NCBI RefSeq assembly: GCF_009720385.1
Contig: NZ_ML769301.1
Location: 644,901-708,900, forward strand
From: Catellatospora vulcania
Lineage (GTDB): Bacteria > Actinomycetota > Actinomycetes > Mycobacteriales > Micromonosporaceae
Reading direction: 5' to 3'
DNA length: 64,000 nt
Made by a program: the position numbers and the translations under genes. The notes under the pieces are model-generated. The model was given only the letters and a program-made list of their open reading frames with translations, made no database searches and was not told the DNA's origin. Position 1 is the first letter of the stretch. Each line of letters opens with the position of its first letter. Positions 8,704 to 16,417 of the stretch are shown piece after piece.

Positions 8704-9270
8704 ATGGCAGACGGCGTACGGCTGAGATCGCGCAGCGTGATGCTGAGCGCGGCGTTCCTGGGACTGGCGGGCGGCTCGGCCGCGTGCGGGTTCGGGCCGG
8801 ACGCCCCCGACGACCCGGTGTACATCCCGAGCAGCGTCGACTACCAGCAGCCGTCGTACCAGCCCCAGCCGGTGGTCGTGCCGTCGCCGACACCGCTCAC
8901 GGGGAGCCCGACAGCCGCGGCCAAGCCGTCGCCGATCCGGACCACGGCCCCGGCCGTCGTGCAGCCCGTGTACGACGACGACTCCTACGTCTTCTACTGC
9001 GTCGACGAGAACGAGGTCATCGTCGACCCGATCGAGTGCGACGGCGACCGCGCCTACGGCACGGACTGGCCCTACTACCTGGCCTACTCCACCGTGTACC
9101 CGCGCACCCTGCGCATCGGCGACCGGGTGCCGACCGGCGGCGACATGTTCAGCGCGGGCGACACCTCGGCGCGGTCCACCTGGGGCCTGCCGTCGCGGGT
9201 CACCAACGGCAGCACCGTGCGCTCCGGGATCGTCGGCGGCACCGGCTCCGGCACCACCGCGGGCAGCTGA
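8704..9270 (+). CDS. Secreted lipoprotein, partner of the GspS-like gene
   Basis: 188 residues. A basic N-terminus (RLRSRS), a short hydrophobic core and G-S-A-A-C28 form a lipobox, so Cys28 should be lipid-anchored on the outer face of the membrane. A Pro/Ser/Thr/Gln linker (about 35-85) follows, then a compact domain rich in Tyr, Asp and Cys (YVFYCVDENEVIVDPIECDG) and a Gly/Ser/Thr tail. It is immediately upstream of an ATP-grasp ligase of the glutathionylspermidine-synthase family (3-base gap). In E. coli the lipoprotein YgiB and GspS-like YgiC are linked in the same way, so a conserved functional pair is likely. The role is unknown. Confidence 0.8.
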   Translation: MADGVRLRSRSVMLSAAFLGLAGGSAACGFGPDAPDDPVYIPSSVDYQQPSYQPQPVVVPSPTPLTGSPTAAAKPSPIRTTAPAVVQPVYDDDSYVFYCVDENEVIVDPIECDGDRAYGTDWPYYLAYSTVYPRTLRIGDRVPTGGDMFSAGDTSARSTWGLPSRVTNGSTVRSGIVGGTGSGTTAGS

Positions 9271-9273
9271 GCG

Positions 9274-10695
9274 GTGCGCCGGATCGACCACTGCACTCCC
9301 AGGCCCGGCTGGGCGGAGACCAACCGCTCGCTGGGCCTGGTGTTCAACGACACGGTGTCGGCGGACGGCTCCGTCGCGTCGTACTGGCGCGAGGGCCCGT
9401 TCTACGACTTCGACCTCGACGAGATCCTGCTGCTGGAGCAGTCGGCCGCGACCCTGCACCGCATGTGCGTGGCGGCCGGGGACCGCATCGTCGAGAGCTG
9501 CCCGCGCACCGATCCCGCGGTACGCCGCGAGGCCTACCTGACCTCGGTGTGCACCCCGGCGACCTGCCTGCTCAGCCGCGCCGGGGTGCCCGAGTACGTG
9601 CACGAGCAGGTCATCCGCACCTGGTACGACAACAGCCCGCAGGCGTGGACGCACAGCGACAAGGACCTGTTCGGCACGCACGCGCACACCCGGCAGAGCC
9701 CCGACTGCTCGCCGAGCGTCTACGGCCGCTTCGACATCTGGTACGGCGGCCGCGGCACCACCCCGAAGTTGCTGGAGTACAACGCGCAGACCCCGACGTC
9801 ACTGCTGGAGGCCGCCGTGGTGCAGTGGAGGTGGCTGGAGGAGACCGGCCACACCCACCACTACGACCGGCAGTGGACCAGTGTGCACGAGCGCCTCATC
9901 GAGGCCTGGCGGCGCAACCTCGGCGAACTCGTCGCCGCCCGCCCCTGGCTCCCGCAGCGCCCCACGGTGTACTTCGCCTACGACGGCAGCGAGGCCTCCG
10001 GCGAGGACCTGATGAACGCGGGCTACCTCGCCGAGACGGCGCGGCAGGCCGGCTACCCGGTCGAGCTGATCGAGGTGGCGCAGATCGGCGTCGACATGGC
10101 CGACGGCCGCATCGTGTACGAGCCCAGCAAGGGCGCTCCCGCGACGCCCATCGACGTCATCTTCCTGCTGTACCCGTGGGAGTGGCTGTGGCACGAGGAG
10201 GGCGGCCGCCCCATCTTCGCCAACATGGCCGACCCCACCAAACGCGGCACCGTCTGGATCGAACCCCCGTGGACCGCCGCCCTGTGGTCGAACAAGGCCC
10301 TGCTCCCGGTGCTGTGGGAGCTGTACCGCGACGACCCCGTGCACCGCGAGCTGCTGCTGCCCGCGTACTTCGCCGACGAGCGCCCCGCCGAGCTGACCAG
10401 CTACGCCCGCAAGCCGATCTGGTCCCGCGAGGGCGCGAACGTCGAGCTGGTCCGCGACGGGGCTGTGCTGGCCGCCACCGGCGGCGACTACGGCGACACC
10501 GGCATGATCGTCCAAGGCCTCGCCGAGCTGCCGTCCTTCGACGGACCCGGCGGGCCGTACCACCCGGTCCTGGGGGTCTGGATGATCGACGGCGAGCCCG
10601 CCGGCATGGGCATCCGCGAGGGCGTCGGCACCGACGGCCTCATCACCCGCAACGGCGCCTGCTTCACCCCCCACACCATCGGCTCCCACCGCTGA
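9274..10695 (+). CDS. Glutathionylspermidine synthase-like ATP-grasp protein (YgiC/YjfC type)
   Basis: 473 residues from GTG 9274. The features are those of the synthetase half of Gsp: an N-terminal WREGPFYDF segment, the FDIWYGG...PKLLEYNAQTPTSLLE core (the ATP-grasp substrate loop), PIWSREGANV and a C-terminal VLGVWMIDGEPAGMGIREG. The amidase half of true Gsp synthetase/amidase is absent, as in YgiC/YjfC. It probably ligates an amine to a carboxylate with ATP; actinomycetes lack glutathione, so the substrate must differ from that of the name-giving enzyme. It is co-directional with the lipoprotein and ends at a perfect palindrome. Confidence 0.85.
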   Translation: MRRIDHCTPRPGWAETNRSLGLVFNDTVSADGSVASYWREGPFYDFDLDEILLLEQSAATLHRMCVAAGDRIVESCPRTDPAVRREAYLTSVCTPATCLLSRAGVPEYVHEQVIRTWYDNSPQAWTHSDKDLFGTHAHTRQSPDCSPSVYGRFDIWYGGRGTTPKLLEYNAQTPTSLLEAAVVQWRWLEETGHTHHYDRQWTSVHERLIEAWRRNLGELVAARPWLPQRPTVYFAYDGSEASGEDLMNAGYLAETARQAGYPVELIEVAQIGVDMADGRIVYEPSKGAPATPIDVIFLLYPWEWLWHEEGGRPIFANMADPTKRGTVWIEPPWTAALWSNKALLPVLWELYRDDPVHRELLLPAYFADERPAELTSYARKPIWSREGANVELVRDGAVLAATGGDYGDTGMIVQGLAELPSFDGPGGPYHPVLGVWMIDGEPAGMGIREGVGTDGLITRNGACFTPHTIGSHR

Positions 10696-10696
10696 A

Positions 10697-10744
10697 AGGA
10701 AGGGCACCTTCTACATCGCATGCGATGTAGAAGGTGCCCTTCCT
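10697..10744. terminator. Perfect 48-bp palindrome, bidirectional terminator between convergent genes
   Basis: Two 24-base arms (AGGAAGGGCACCTTCTACAT... on the left) are exact reverse complements with no loop bases, starting 1 base after the GspS-like stop and ending 5 bases before the stop of the convergent deaminase. Position and symmetry fit a factor-independent terminator for both strands. The perfection and the AAGGAAGGGCACC edge suggest a repeated element rather than a one-off hairpin. Confidence 0.75.
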
Positions 10745-10749
10745 GACTC

Positions 10750-11235
10750 CTATGCGGCTCCGTGCTGCCGGCGGTGCAGTTCGCGGACGGCGTCGGCGAG
10801 TTCCAAGGCCGGGCCGTCGACCGACACGCCCGGCGCGACCTGCTGGATCGCCAAGGGCAGCACCGGCCCGGCTGCCAGGCCCATCTCCTGACGCCACGCG
10901 GTCAGCTGTGCCGAGGAGGCGGCGTACACGATGCGGCCCAGGCCCACCCACGCATGGGCGGCCGCACACATCGGGCAGTGCTCCCCGGAGGTGTACACGG
11001 TCGCGGCGGCGCGCTGCTCCGGCGTCAGATGTTCGGCGGCCCAGCGGGCGATCTCGAACTCCGGATGCCGGGTCTCGTCCCCGGACGCGACGTGGTTGTG
11101 GTCCTCGAACAGCACCTCGCCGTCCGCGTCGACCAGCACCGATCCGAACGGCTCGTCGCCGACCGACAGCGCCAGCTCCGCCAGCTCGACACAGCGCCGC
11201 AGATGCGCCAGATCAGTCCCGTCGACCACGATCAC
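10750..11235 (-). CDS. Nucleoside/cytidine deaminase-superfamily protein (guanine deaminase-like)
   Basis: 161 residues from GTG 11235. The zinc site is intact: H57-P-E59 (HPEFEI, proton shuttle Glu) and C87-P-M-C90. The order and the length match the CMP/dCMP-guanine deaminase group rather than TadA, whose tRNA-binding C-terminal motifs I do not see. It is a cytoplasmic hydrolytic deaminase of a base or nucleoside. It is convergent with the GspS-like gene across the 48-bp palindrome. Confidence 0.85.
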   Translation of the reverse strand: MIVVDGTDLAHLRRCVELAELALSVGDEPFGSVLVDADGEVLFEDHNHVASGDETRHPEFEIARWAAEHLTPEQRAAATVYTSGEHCPMCAAAHAWVGLGRIVYAASSAQLTAWRQEMGLAAGPVLPLAIQQVAPGVSVDGPALELADAVRELHRRQHGAA

Positions 11236-11331
11236 TCCACTCCATGGTTGCCCTCATCCAGCAGCGTACCGACCGCGACCCGGCGATCATGGGGCGGACG
11301 CCGCCGCAGGCCGCGTGACAAAATCCGCCGC

Positions 11332-11976
11332 ATGGAGTTCACAGAGGTCATCCGCCGCCGCCGCATGGTGCGCCACTACGCCGACCGCCCGCTGAGCCCC
11401 GAGGTCGTCGAGCGCATCCTGGCCAGCGCGCTGCGCGCACCTTCGGCCGGGTTCTCGCAGGGCTGGGCGTTCCTGGCGCTGACCGACCCGGCCGACCGGG
11501 CACGCTTCTGGCCGTTCGTGCCGACCCGGATGGCGCAGACCCCGACCATGCAGCTCGCCCCGCTCGTGGTGATCCCGCTGGCGCACAAGGCCGCCTACCT
11601 CGCCCGTTACGCCCAGCCCGACAAGGGCTGGGAGGACCAGGCCGAAGCCCGCTGGCCGGTGCCCTACTGGCACATCGACACCGGCATGGCCGCGCTGATG
11701 ATGCTGCTGTCCGCGGTGGACGAAGGCCTGAGCGCCTGCTTCTTCGGCATCATGCCGCAGCAGGGCCCCGACTTCGACGCGGTCACCGAGGTCCCGGCGC
11801 ACACGGACGCGCTGCGCGCCGAGTTCGGCATCCCGGCCGAGTACGAGCCGATCGGCGGCATCTGCATCGGCTACCGCGCCGAGGACACCCCTGCCCAGGG
11901 CGCGCACGTCGCCGCGCGCCGCCGCGGCACGGCCGACGTCATCCACCGTGGACAGTGGGGCGTGCACGGCTCGTAG
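11332..11976 (+). CDS. Nitroreductase-family FMN oxidoreductase
   Basis: 214 residues. The N-terminal EVIRRRRMVRHYADRPLSPEVVERIL is the nitroreductase start that positions FMN phosphate-binding Arg residues; RAPSAGFSQGWAFL is the next FMN contact, and the C-terminal GGICIGY matches the family's final strand. Expected as an NAD(P)H-dependent flavoenzyme dimer. Start ATG 11332 is at the family's natural N-terminus. No partner gene indicates a substrate. Confidence 0.9.
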   Translation: MEFTEVIRRRRMVRHYADRPLSPEVVERILASALRAPSAGFSQGWAFLALTDPADRARFWPFVPTRMAQTPTMQLAPLVVIPLAHKAAYLARYAQPDKGWEDQAEARWPVPYWHIDTGMAALMMLLSAVDEGLSACFFGIMPQQGPDFDAVTEVPAHTDALRAEFGIPAEYEPIGGICIGYRAEDTPAQGAHVAARRRGTADVIHRGQWGVHGS

Positions 11977-11990
11977 TCCCCGTGCCGCCA

Positions 11991-13340
11991 TCACCCGTCG
12001 GCGCGGGCCGCGGTGTAGGCGACCGTCAGGCGCGGGTCCTCGACGTGGCCGCCCAGGTCGTCGATGATCGCGGCGAGCCGGGACAGGAAGCGCTCACGGT
12101 CGTCCGGGGCGAGTTCGGCGATGTTCGGGAACGTCGACCACAGGTCGCGTGCGGTCTGTGCAGTCAACGTCTGCTGCCAGCTGATGACCTCGACCGCGAC
12201 GTCGTCGAACCAGCCCCCGGCGGTCAGCTGCGCGCGCCACCGGCCGGTGTCGAGCACATGCGACCGGCTCCGCCGGTAGCCGGGCTCGCCGGGCAGCAGA
12301 TCCTGGTACACCTCGTCGAGCCGGTCGCGGAACTCCGTCGGCCGCTCGCGGTCTCCGAACTCGGTCCACCACGCGGCCAGCCACCCGCCCGGCCGGACCA
12401 GCTCGCCGATCTTCGCGGTCGAGGTGGCCGGGTCGAGCCAGTGCAGCGCCGTCGCTGCCACCGCCAGGTCGAACCCGCCGCTGAGGGCTGCGGTCTCGAA
12501 GTCGGCGACGGTGACCTCCAGTTGCTCGCACCCGTGCGTGGCGGACAGGACCTCGGCGAGGTTCGCACCGGGTTCGACCGCGACGACGTGTGCGCCGGCG
12601 GCCAGCAGCGGCCCGGTCGCGAGCCCCGTGCCGGCCCCGATCTCCAGGACCCGCGCACCCGGCCGCAGGCCGCAGCGGCGGGCCAGCAGCTCGAACACCG
12701 CATCCGGGTACGGCGGCCGACCTCGCTGGTAAGTGGTCGCAGCGGTGTCGAACGACATCCGGCGCTTCGGTCGCAGCGCCTCGCGGTCGAGGCCGTCACC
12801 CGTTCCCTGAGCCGACCAGCCGGTCGCGGTGACCACGGCGGCGGCGATGTCGTTCACCGATCGGCCGTCGGTGCCGATCCGCACCACGTCGGCGGGGGAA
12901 TCCTGGTCCAGTCTCACGGCGGCGCGGGCGCTGCGGGCGATGTGCACGTCGAGCCCGCTGCCCAGTTCACGCATGGCCAGCCGCCCGTTGGCGACGTCGT
13001 CCGACGCGGTCAGCAGCACCCGGGTGATCTTCACCGGGGCGTCCAGCGCCTCGGCCAGCTCGTCGGCGTACAGCACGCTCACGGTGTTGGTGTAGACCAG
13101 CCGCCGGTAGCCGAGCGCGGCGAAGTTGCGCCAGAGCGCGGCCAGGTTGTCCAGCCCGATCCGCGACCGGTCGGGGTCCCCGGCGGGCGCGGGGAAGACC
13201 TGCCCGAGGAAGTCGCCCTCCAGCTGCACGTGCGCGATCCCGGCCGCCTCCAGCCGGACGCACACCTCCGCGGCGACCGTCGACTTGCCGACGCCCGAGC
13301 GTCCGCCGATGAACAGCACTTCGACCTGATCCGCACCCAT
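11991..13340 (-). CDS. Fusion: P-loop kinase-like domain plus class I SAM-dependent methyltransferase
   Basis: 449 residues. Residues 1-175 are a P-loop NTPase: Walker A GGRSGVGKS at 12-20, LEGD near 40 and a later Arg-rich region, in the style of small-molecule kinases. From M195 the sequence restarts like a free-standing methyltransferase (SFDTAATTYQRGRPPYPD), with SAM motif I VLEIGAGTG at 231-239, the acidic end of beta2 near E256 and DLAVAATALHWLDP as motif IV. A ~20-residue linker joins them. I know both halves as separate proteins and not this fusion. It lies 73 bases downstream of the eCIS cargo-like gene on the same strand, so co-transcription is possible. The substrate is unknown. 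Confidence 0.8.
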   Translation of the reverse strand: MGADQVEVLFIGGRSGVGKSTVAAEVCVRLEAAGIAHVQLEGDFLGQVFPAPAGDPDRSRIGLDNLAALWRNFAALGYRRLVYTNTVSVLYADELAEALDAPVKITRVLLTASDDVANGRLAMRELGSGLDVHIARSARAAVRLDQDSPADVVRIGTDGRSVNDIAAAVVTATGWSAQGTGDGLDREALRPKRRMSFDTAATTYQRGRPPYPDAVFELLARRCGLRPGARVLEIGAGTGLATGPLLAAGAHVVAVEPGANLAEVLSATHGCEQLEVTVADFETAALSGGFDLAVAATALHWLDPATSTAKIGELVRPGGWLAAWWTEFGDRERPTEFRDRLDEVYQDLLPGEPGYRRSRSHVLDTGRWRAQLTAGGWFDDVAVEVISWQQTLTAQTARDLWSTFPNIAELAPDDRERFLSRLAAIIDDLGGHVEDPRLTVAYTAARADG

Positions 13341-13412
13341 CCGACCATCATGGCGGCGGGCGGCCGCGGAGTCGCGCGGGTTTCCTCGGCCTGGCCGGGC
13401 GGGGGGGGCTTC

Positions 13413-16112
13413 CTACTTGCGGTACGGGTGGAGTTTGCGGCGGTCGATGCCGGCTTCGATCATCAGCCGGTAGCCGAAGTTCTGTGCCCGCTTCTTCCAT
13501 CCGCGGGCCTGCTCGGCAGTCATCTTGCCGACTTCGGGCATGTCGTCGAAGAACGTCTCCCACTCCTCGTTCCAGCCGAACCCGGCGTGCAGGCCGTCCT
13601 TGCCCACGTGGTCCTGCCAGCCCATCGTCACCGTCCAGTCGTCGATGTCGATGTCGATGTCCTTGAACCGCTGCCGGAACTTCTGCGGGAAGATGTGATG
13701 GTCGTGGGTGACCTTGGAGCCGATCAGCTTCTTGCACTCGGCCGGTTCGTCGACGAGCTGTCCGGGCGCCTGGGCGGGCGTCTTGTCGACCGGGTCGGTC
13801 ATCGGCGCGGTGTCCCGCCCGGGTGCGCTGGCGGTGCCGCTGCTCTGGCCGGGGGCCTGGGCCGGGGCGCTGTCCGCGCCGGGGGCTTTGACGGGTTCCA
13901 CTACCAGGTAGGTGAAGTTCTTCAGCATCAGCGCGTACAGCACGGCCCGGCCGGCGCCCGCAGCCGCCTGCGGCACGAACTTGCCGCCGGTGACGAGGAT
14001 GGCCTTGGCGATGGTCGTGCCGCCCACCATGACGGGTCCCTCGGCGACGGTCTTCGTGGCGCCGAGGACCTGTGCGCCGGGAGCGGCCTTCACCAGGGCG
14101 GCATGGCCGAGTTCCCGGCCGGAGGCCTTGGCCAGGCCGAGAGCCTCGCGCGTCAGGAAACCCGCGCCGTACGTCGGCCATTTCCCGATCGAGTTCAGGT
14201 ACGTCATGTCGTTCGGCATGCCCATCACCGGGCCACCCGCATTGCCGGTGCCCGAGGTCACCTCCTGCAGCTGGCCGCCGCCGGGCTTGCCGCCCGCCTT
14301 CGGGGCAGGCGCGCTGCCCTTCGCGTCCGCCGCGCTCATGGCCTGCGGTGACTTCTGCGCCCCACCTGTGCCGTTAGACCCGGACGTGCTCGTGCCTTGC
14401 GGTGACTTCGGCGACCCGGCTTTGCCGTTCGACGCGCTGGAGCCGTTGGAACCTGAGCCCGGTTTCGCCGCCTGGCTGGGTGCAGGCTTCTCGTCGGCCT
14501 TGGGGGACGGCTTGGTGGCCTTGGCCGCAGGTCCTGACAAGGCCTTGCCGACCCGGATCACCGCGCCCGCCACACCTTGTGCCGACACCGCCACGTCGAT
14601 CATCGCGCCGATGACCCGGGCGTGCGCCTCGGGCAGGGCCGCCTCGATCGCGAGCGCGCACGCGGTGAGGTTCGGCAGGTCGCGCTTGTTGAAGTTGGTG
14701 GGGTAGACGCGCCCGTTCTTCTTGTGCTTGAAGTAGACGCCCGACACCAGCGGAAGCCCCGACTTCGCCCCTTTGAGCATGGTGTCGAGGTCGAGGTCGA
14801 GATACCCGCCGCCCTCGTACTGCGCCTGGAACAGCCCGGTGAGCACGTCGTAGCTCACGTTGACGAGCTTGTTGTCGATGTAGGACGGATCGGCCTTGCC
14901 GTCGGTGCCGGGGACCAGCGGTTCCTGGTCGGCGACCGGCACCCCGATGTTCGGGTTGCCCCCACCGGGGGCGCTTGAGTAGATCTTCGCGCCGGGGCCG
15001 GCCTCCTGGTCGAGCGTCGCCTGGAAGGCGATCTTGCGCGCCCTCTCGGCGACCTTGAAGACGCCGCTGTCCTTGCCGACCTTGTTGTTGTCCAGCGCGC
15101 CGAGCCGGATCTTGTCGATCGTGCCGATCGTCATCTTGCGCAACCGCGTCATCATGTCGGTCTCGTTGAACGCGTTGAGGTACTCGGCGACGGCTTTCCA
15201 GTTGTCGTTGGCCATCTCGTTCTTGATGTTCAGGTCCAGGAACGCGGGCCGGGTGAAGCCCGCCGCGTTGGAGCCCGGCCCGAGACCCGCGCCGTCGCGT
15301 GCAGCCAGGTGGATCGAGGCGATCTGGGCCGTCGTCAGTGCCTTGCGGCCCTTGCCGGGGTTGTCCGACAGCAGCCGGGTGATGTCGCCCGGGGCGAACT
15401 GGTTCAGGGCATGGGCGGCGCTCAGGTAACCGTCGCCGCCGCCGGCCGCGACCCCGTCGAACAGCTGCTTCTCCAGCCGCGGCACGTCCTCGGGCGCGCG
15501 GTGCACGACGTCGTGCCGGCCGTGCACCGCGTGCTGCACCACGTGGGTCAGCTCGTGCGCGAGCAGCCACGTGCCGCGATCGGTCGACGGCGCGAACCCG
15601 CCGTCGCCGAACACCACGTGGTTGTCCACGGCGTACGCGGACGCGCCCATCCGGTGGGCGGAGCGCGCCGCGGCGGCGTCGGTGTGGATACGCACCGAGC
15701 TGAGGTCGCTGCCGAGCTCGTGCTCGAAACGTTGCCGGATCGGCGCGTCCAGGGGCCGGCCTGCGCCGAGGCCGCTGGTGTCCGCGCCGGGCAGCGCGGC
15801 CTCGCGCCCGCCGGGCATGGCGGGGCGCACGCCCGCGATTCGGTCGGCGACCGCGTGGCCCTCGTGCTCCAGGGGATCGGTCGGGCTCGCGACGGTCCGG
15901 CCCGCCGGAGCGGCGTGGTTCAGGCCGGAGGCGGACGGCGGACGCGGGGGGCGGGCATCGGCCGCGCTCGTGGGCACCCGCGAGAAGTCGAAGCCGGTGG
16001 CGGGGCTCGCCTCGTGCTCGTGCGCCGGGGCGGTGTCGCCGGTGGGCGCGGCGGCGACCGCCGGCGTCGCCGCCGCCTGCTGCCGGGGGCCGGCCGTGGT
16101 CGATTCCCGCAC
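13413..16112 (-). CDS. eCIS-associated DUF4157 protein with C-terminal HHIFPQKF toxin-like domain (putative cargo effector)
   Basis: 899 residues from GTG 16112, which has a GAGAGG ribosome-binding site 8 bases upstream. Order: Ala/Pro-rich leader with FDFSRVP (41-47); DUF4157 domain (~120-195) with zinc metallopeptidase-like H186-E-L-T-H190; a helical middle (~250-600); a Gly/Ser/Pro/Lys low-complexity segment; a hydrophobic stretch; then a Pro/Ala linker and a C-terminal ~95-residue domain starting H805-H-I-F-P-Q-K-F with IDIDDWTV and W-N-E-E-W, resembling the SitA5/DUF2380 polymorphic-toxin family. DUF4157 is an established marker of eCIS-loaded effectors. Divergent from the sheath gene of the adjacent injection system. 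Toxin activity is inferred; no immunity gene is recognised. Confidence 0.85.
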   Translation of the reverse strand: MRESTTAGPRQQAAATPAVAAAPTGDTAPAHEHEASPATGFDFSRVPTSAADARPPRPPSASGLNHAAPAGRTVASPTDPLEHEGHAVADRIAGVRPAMPGGREAALPGADTSGLGAGRPLDAPIRQRFEHELGSDLSSVRIHTDAAAARSAHRMGASAYAVDNHVVFGDGGFAPSTDRGTWLLAHELTHVVQHAVHGRHDVVHRAPEDVPRLEKQLFDGVAAGGGDGYLSAAHALNQFAPGDITRLLSDNPGKGRKALTTAQIASIHLAARDGAGLGPGSNAAGFTRPAFLDLNIKNEMANDNWKAVAEYLNAFNETDMMTRLRKMTIGTIDKIRLGALDNNKVGKDSGVFKVAERARKIAFQATLDQEAGPGAKIYSSAPGGGNPNIGVPVADQEPLVPGTDGKADPSYIDNKLVNVSYDVLTGLFQAQYEGGGYLDLDLDTMLKGAKSGLPLVSGVYFKHKKNGRVYPTNFNKRDLPNLTACALAIEAALPEAHARVIGAMIDVAVSAQGVAGAVIRVGKALSGPAAKATKPSPKADEKPAPSQAAKPGSGSNGSSASNGKAGSPKSPQGTSTSGSNGTGGAQKSPQAMSAADAKGSAPAPKAGGKPGGGQLQEVTSGTGNAGGPVMGMPNDMTYLNSIGKWPTYGAGFLTREALGLAKASGRELGHAALVKAAPGAQVLGATKTVAEGPVMVGGTTIAKAILVTGGKFVPQAAAGAGRAVLYALMLKNFTYLVVEPVKAPGADSAPAQAPGQSSGTASAPGRDTAPMTDPVDKTPAQAPGQLVDEPAECKKLIGSKVTHDHHIFPQKFRQRFKDIDIDIDDWTVTMGWQDHVGKDGLHAGFGWNEEWETFFDDMPEVGKMTAEQARGWKKRAQNFGYRLMIEAGIDRRKLHPYRK

Positions 16113-16417
16113 CGTCAACCGCCTCTCTGGGACACCTCGACGTGCCCGAAGACTACCGGCGGCCGGTCCGGGCGGTGAGTGTCCACTTCCCGACCGGCAG
16201 CGGCGGAACCGGTGCTGAGCTGGGCCTGCAGGCGGTCGCGGACAGCCGGTGGGGGACACCGGCGGCGTCGGGTAGCCGACCGTCGATCTTATGTATTTCC
16301 ATGCGGTCGGCTGCTTACGCTACGGGCTGCCCGGGGGTGTCCGATGCCGAACGGGCGAGAGCCGAACGCCCTCAAGGCGTTACTCCGACCCATCCAGCCA
16401 CCCTCACGGAGGTCGTC
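16113..16417. promoter_or_regulatory. Divergent control region between cargo gene and eCIS operon (305 bp, no gene)
   Basis: No coding sequence is supported here. The region contains a 7-bp-stem inverted repeat (GCCGGTG-GGGGA-CACCGGC, 16245-16263), a small dyad GTCGG/CCGAC (16267-16280) and an AT-richer patch around 16286-16300, unusual in this sequence. A good ribosome-binding site (ACGGAGGTCGTC) precedes the sheath ATG. No consensus -35/-10 pair is convincing, so promoters must lie here but are not placed. Confidence 0.5.
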
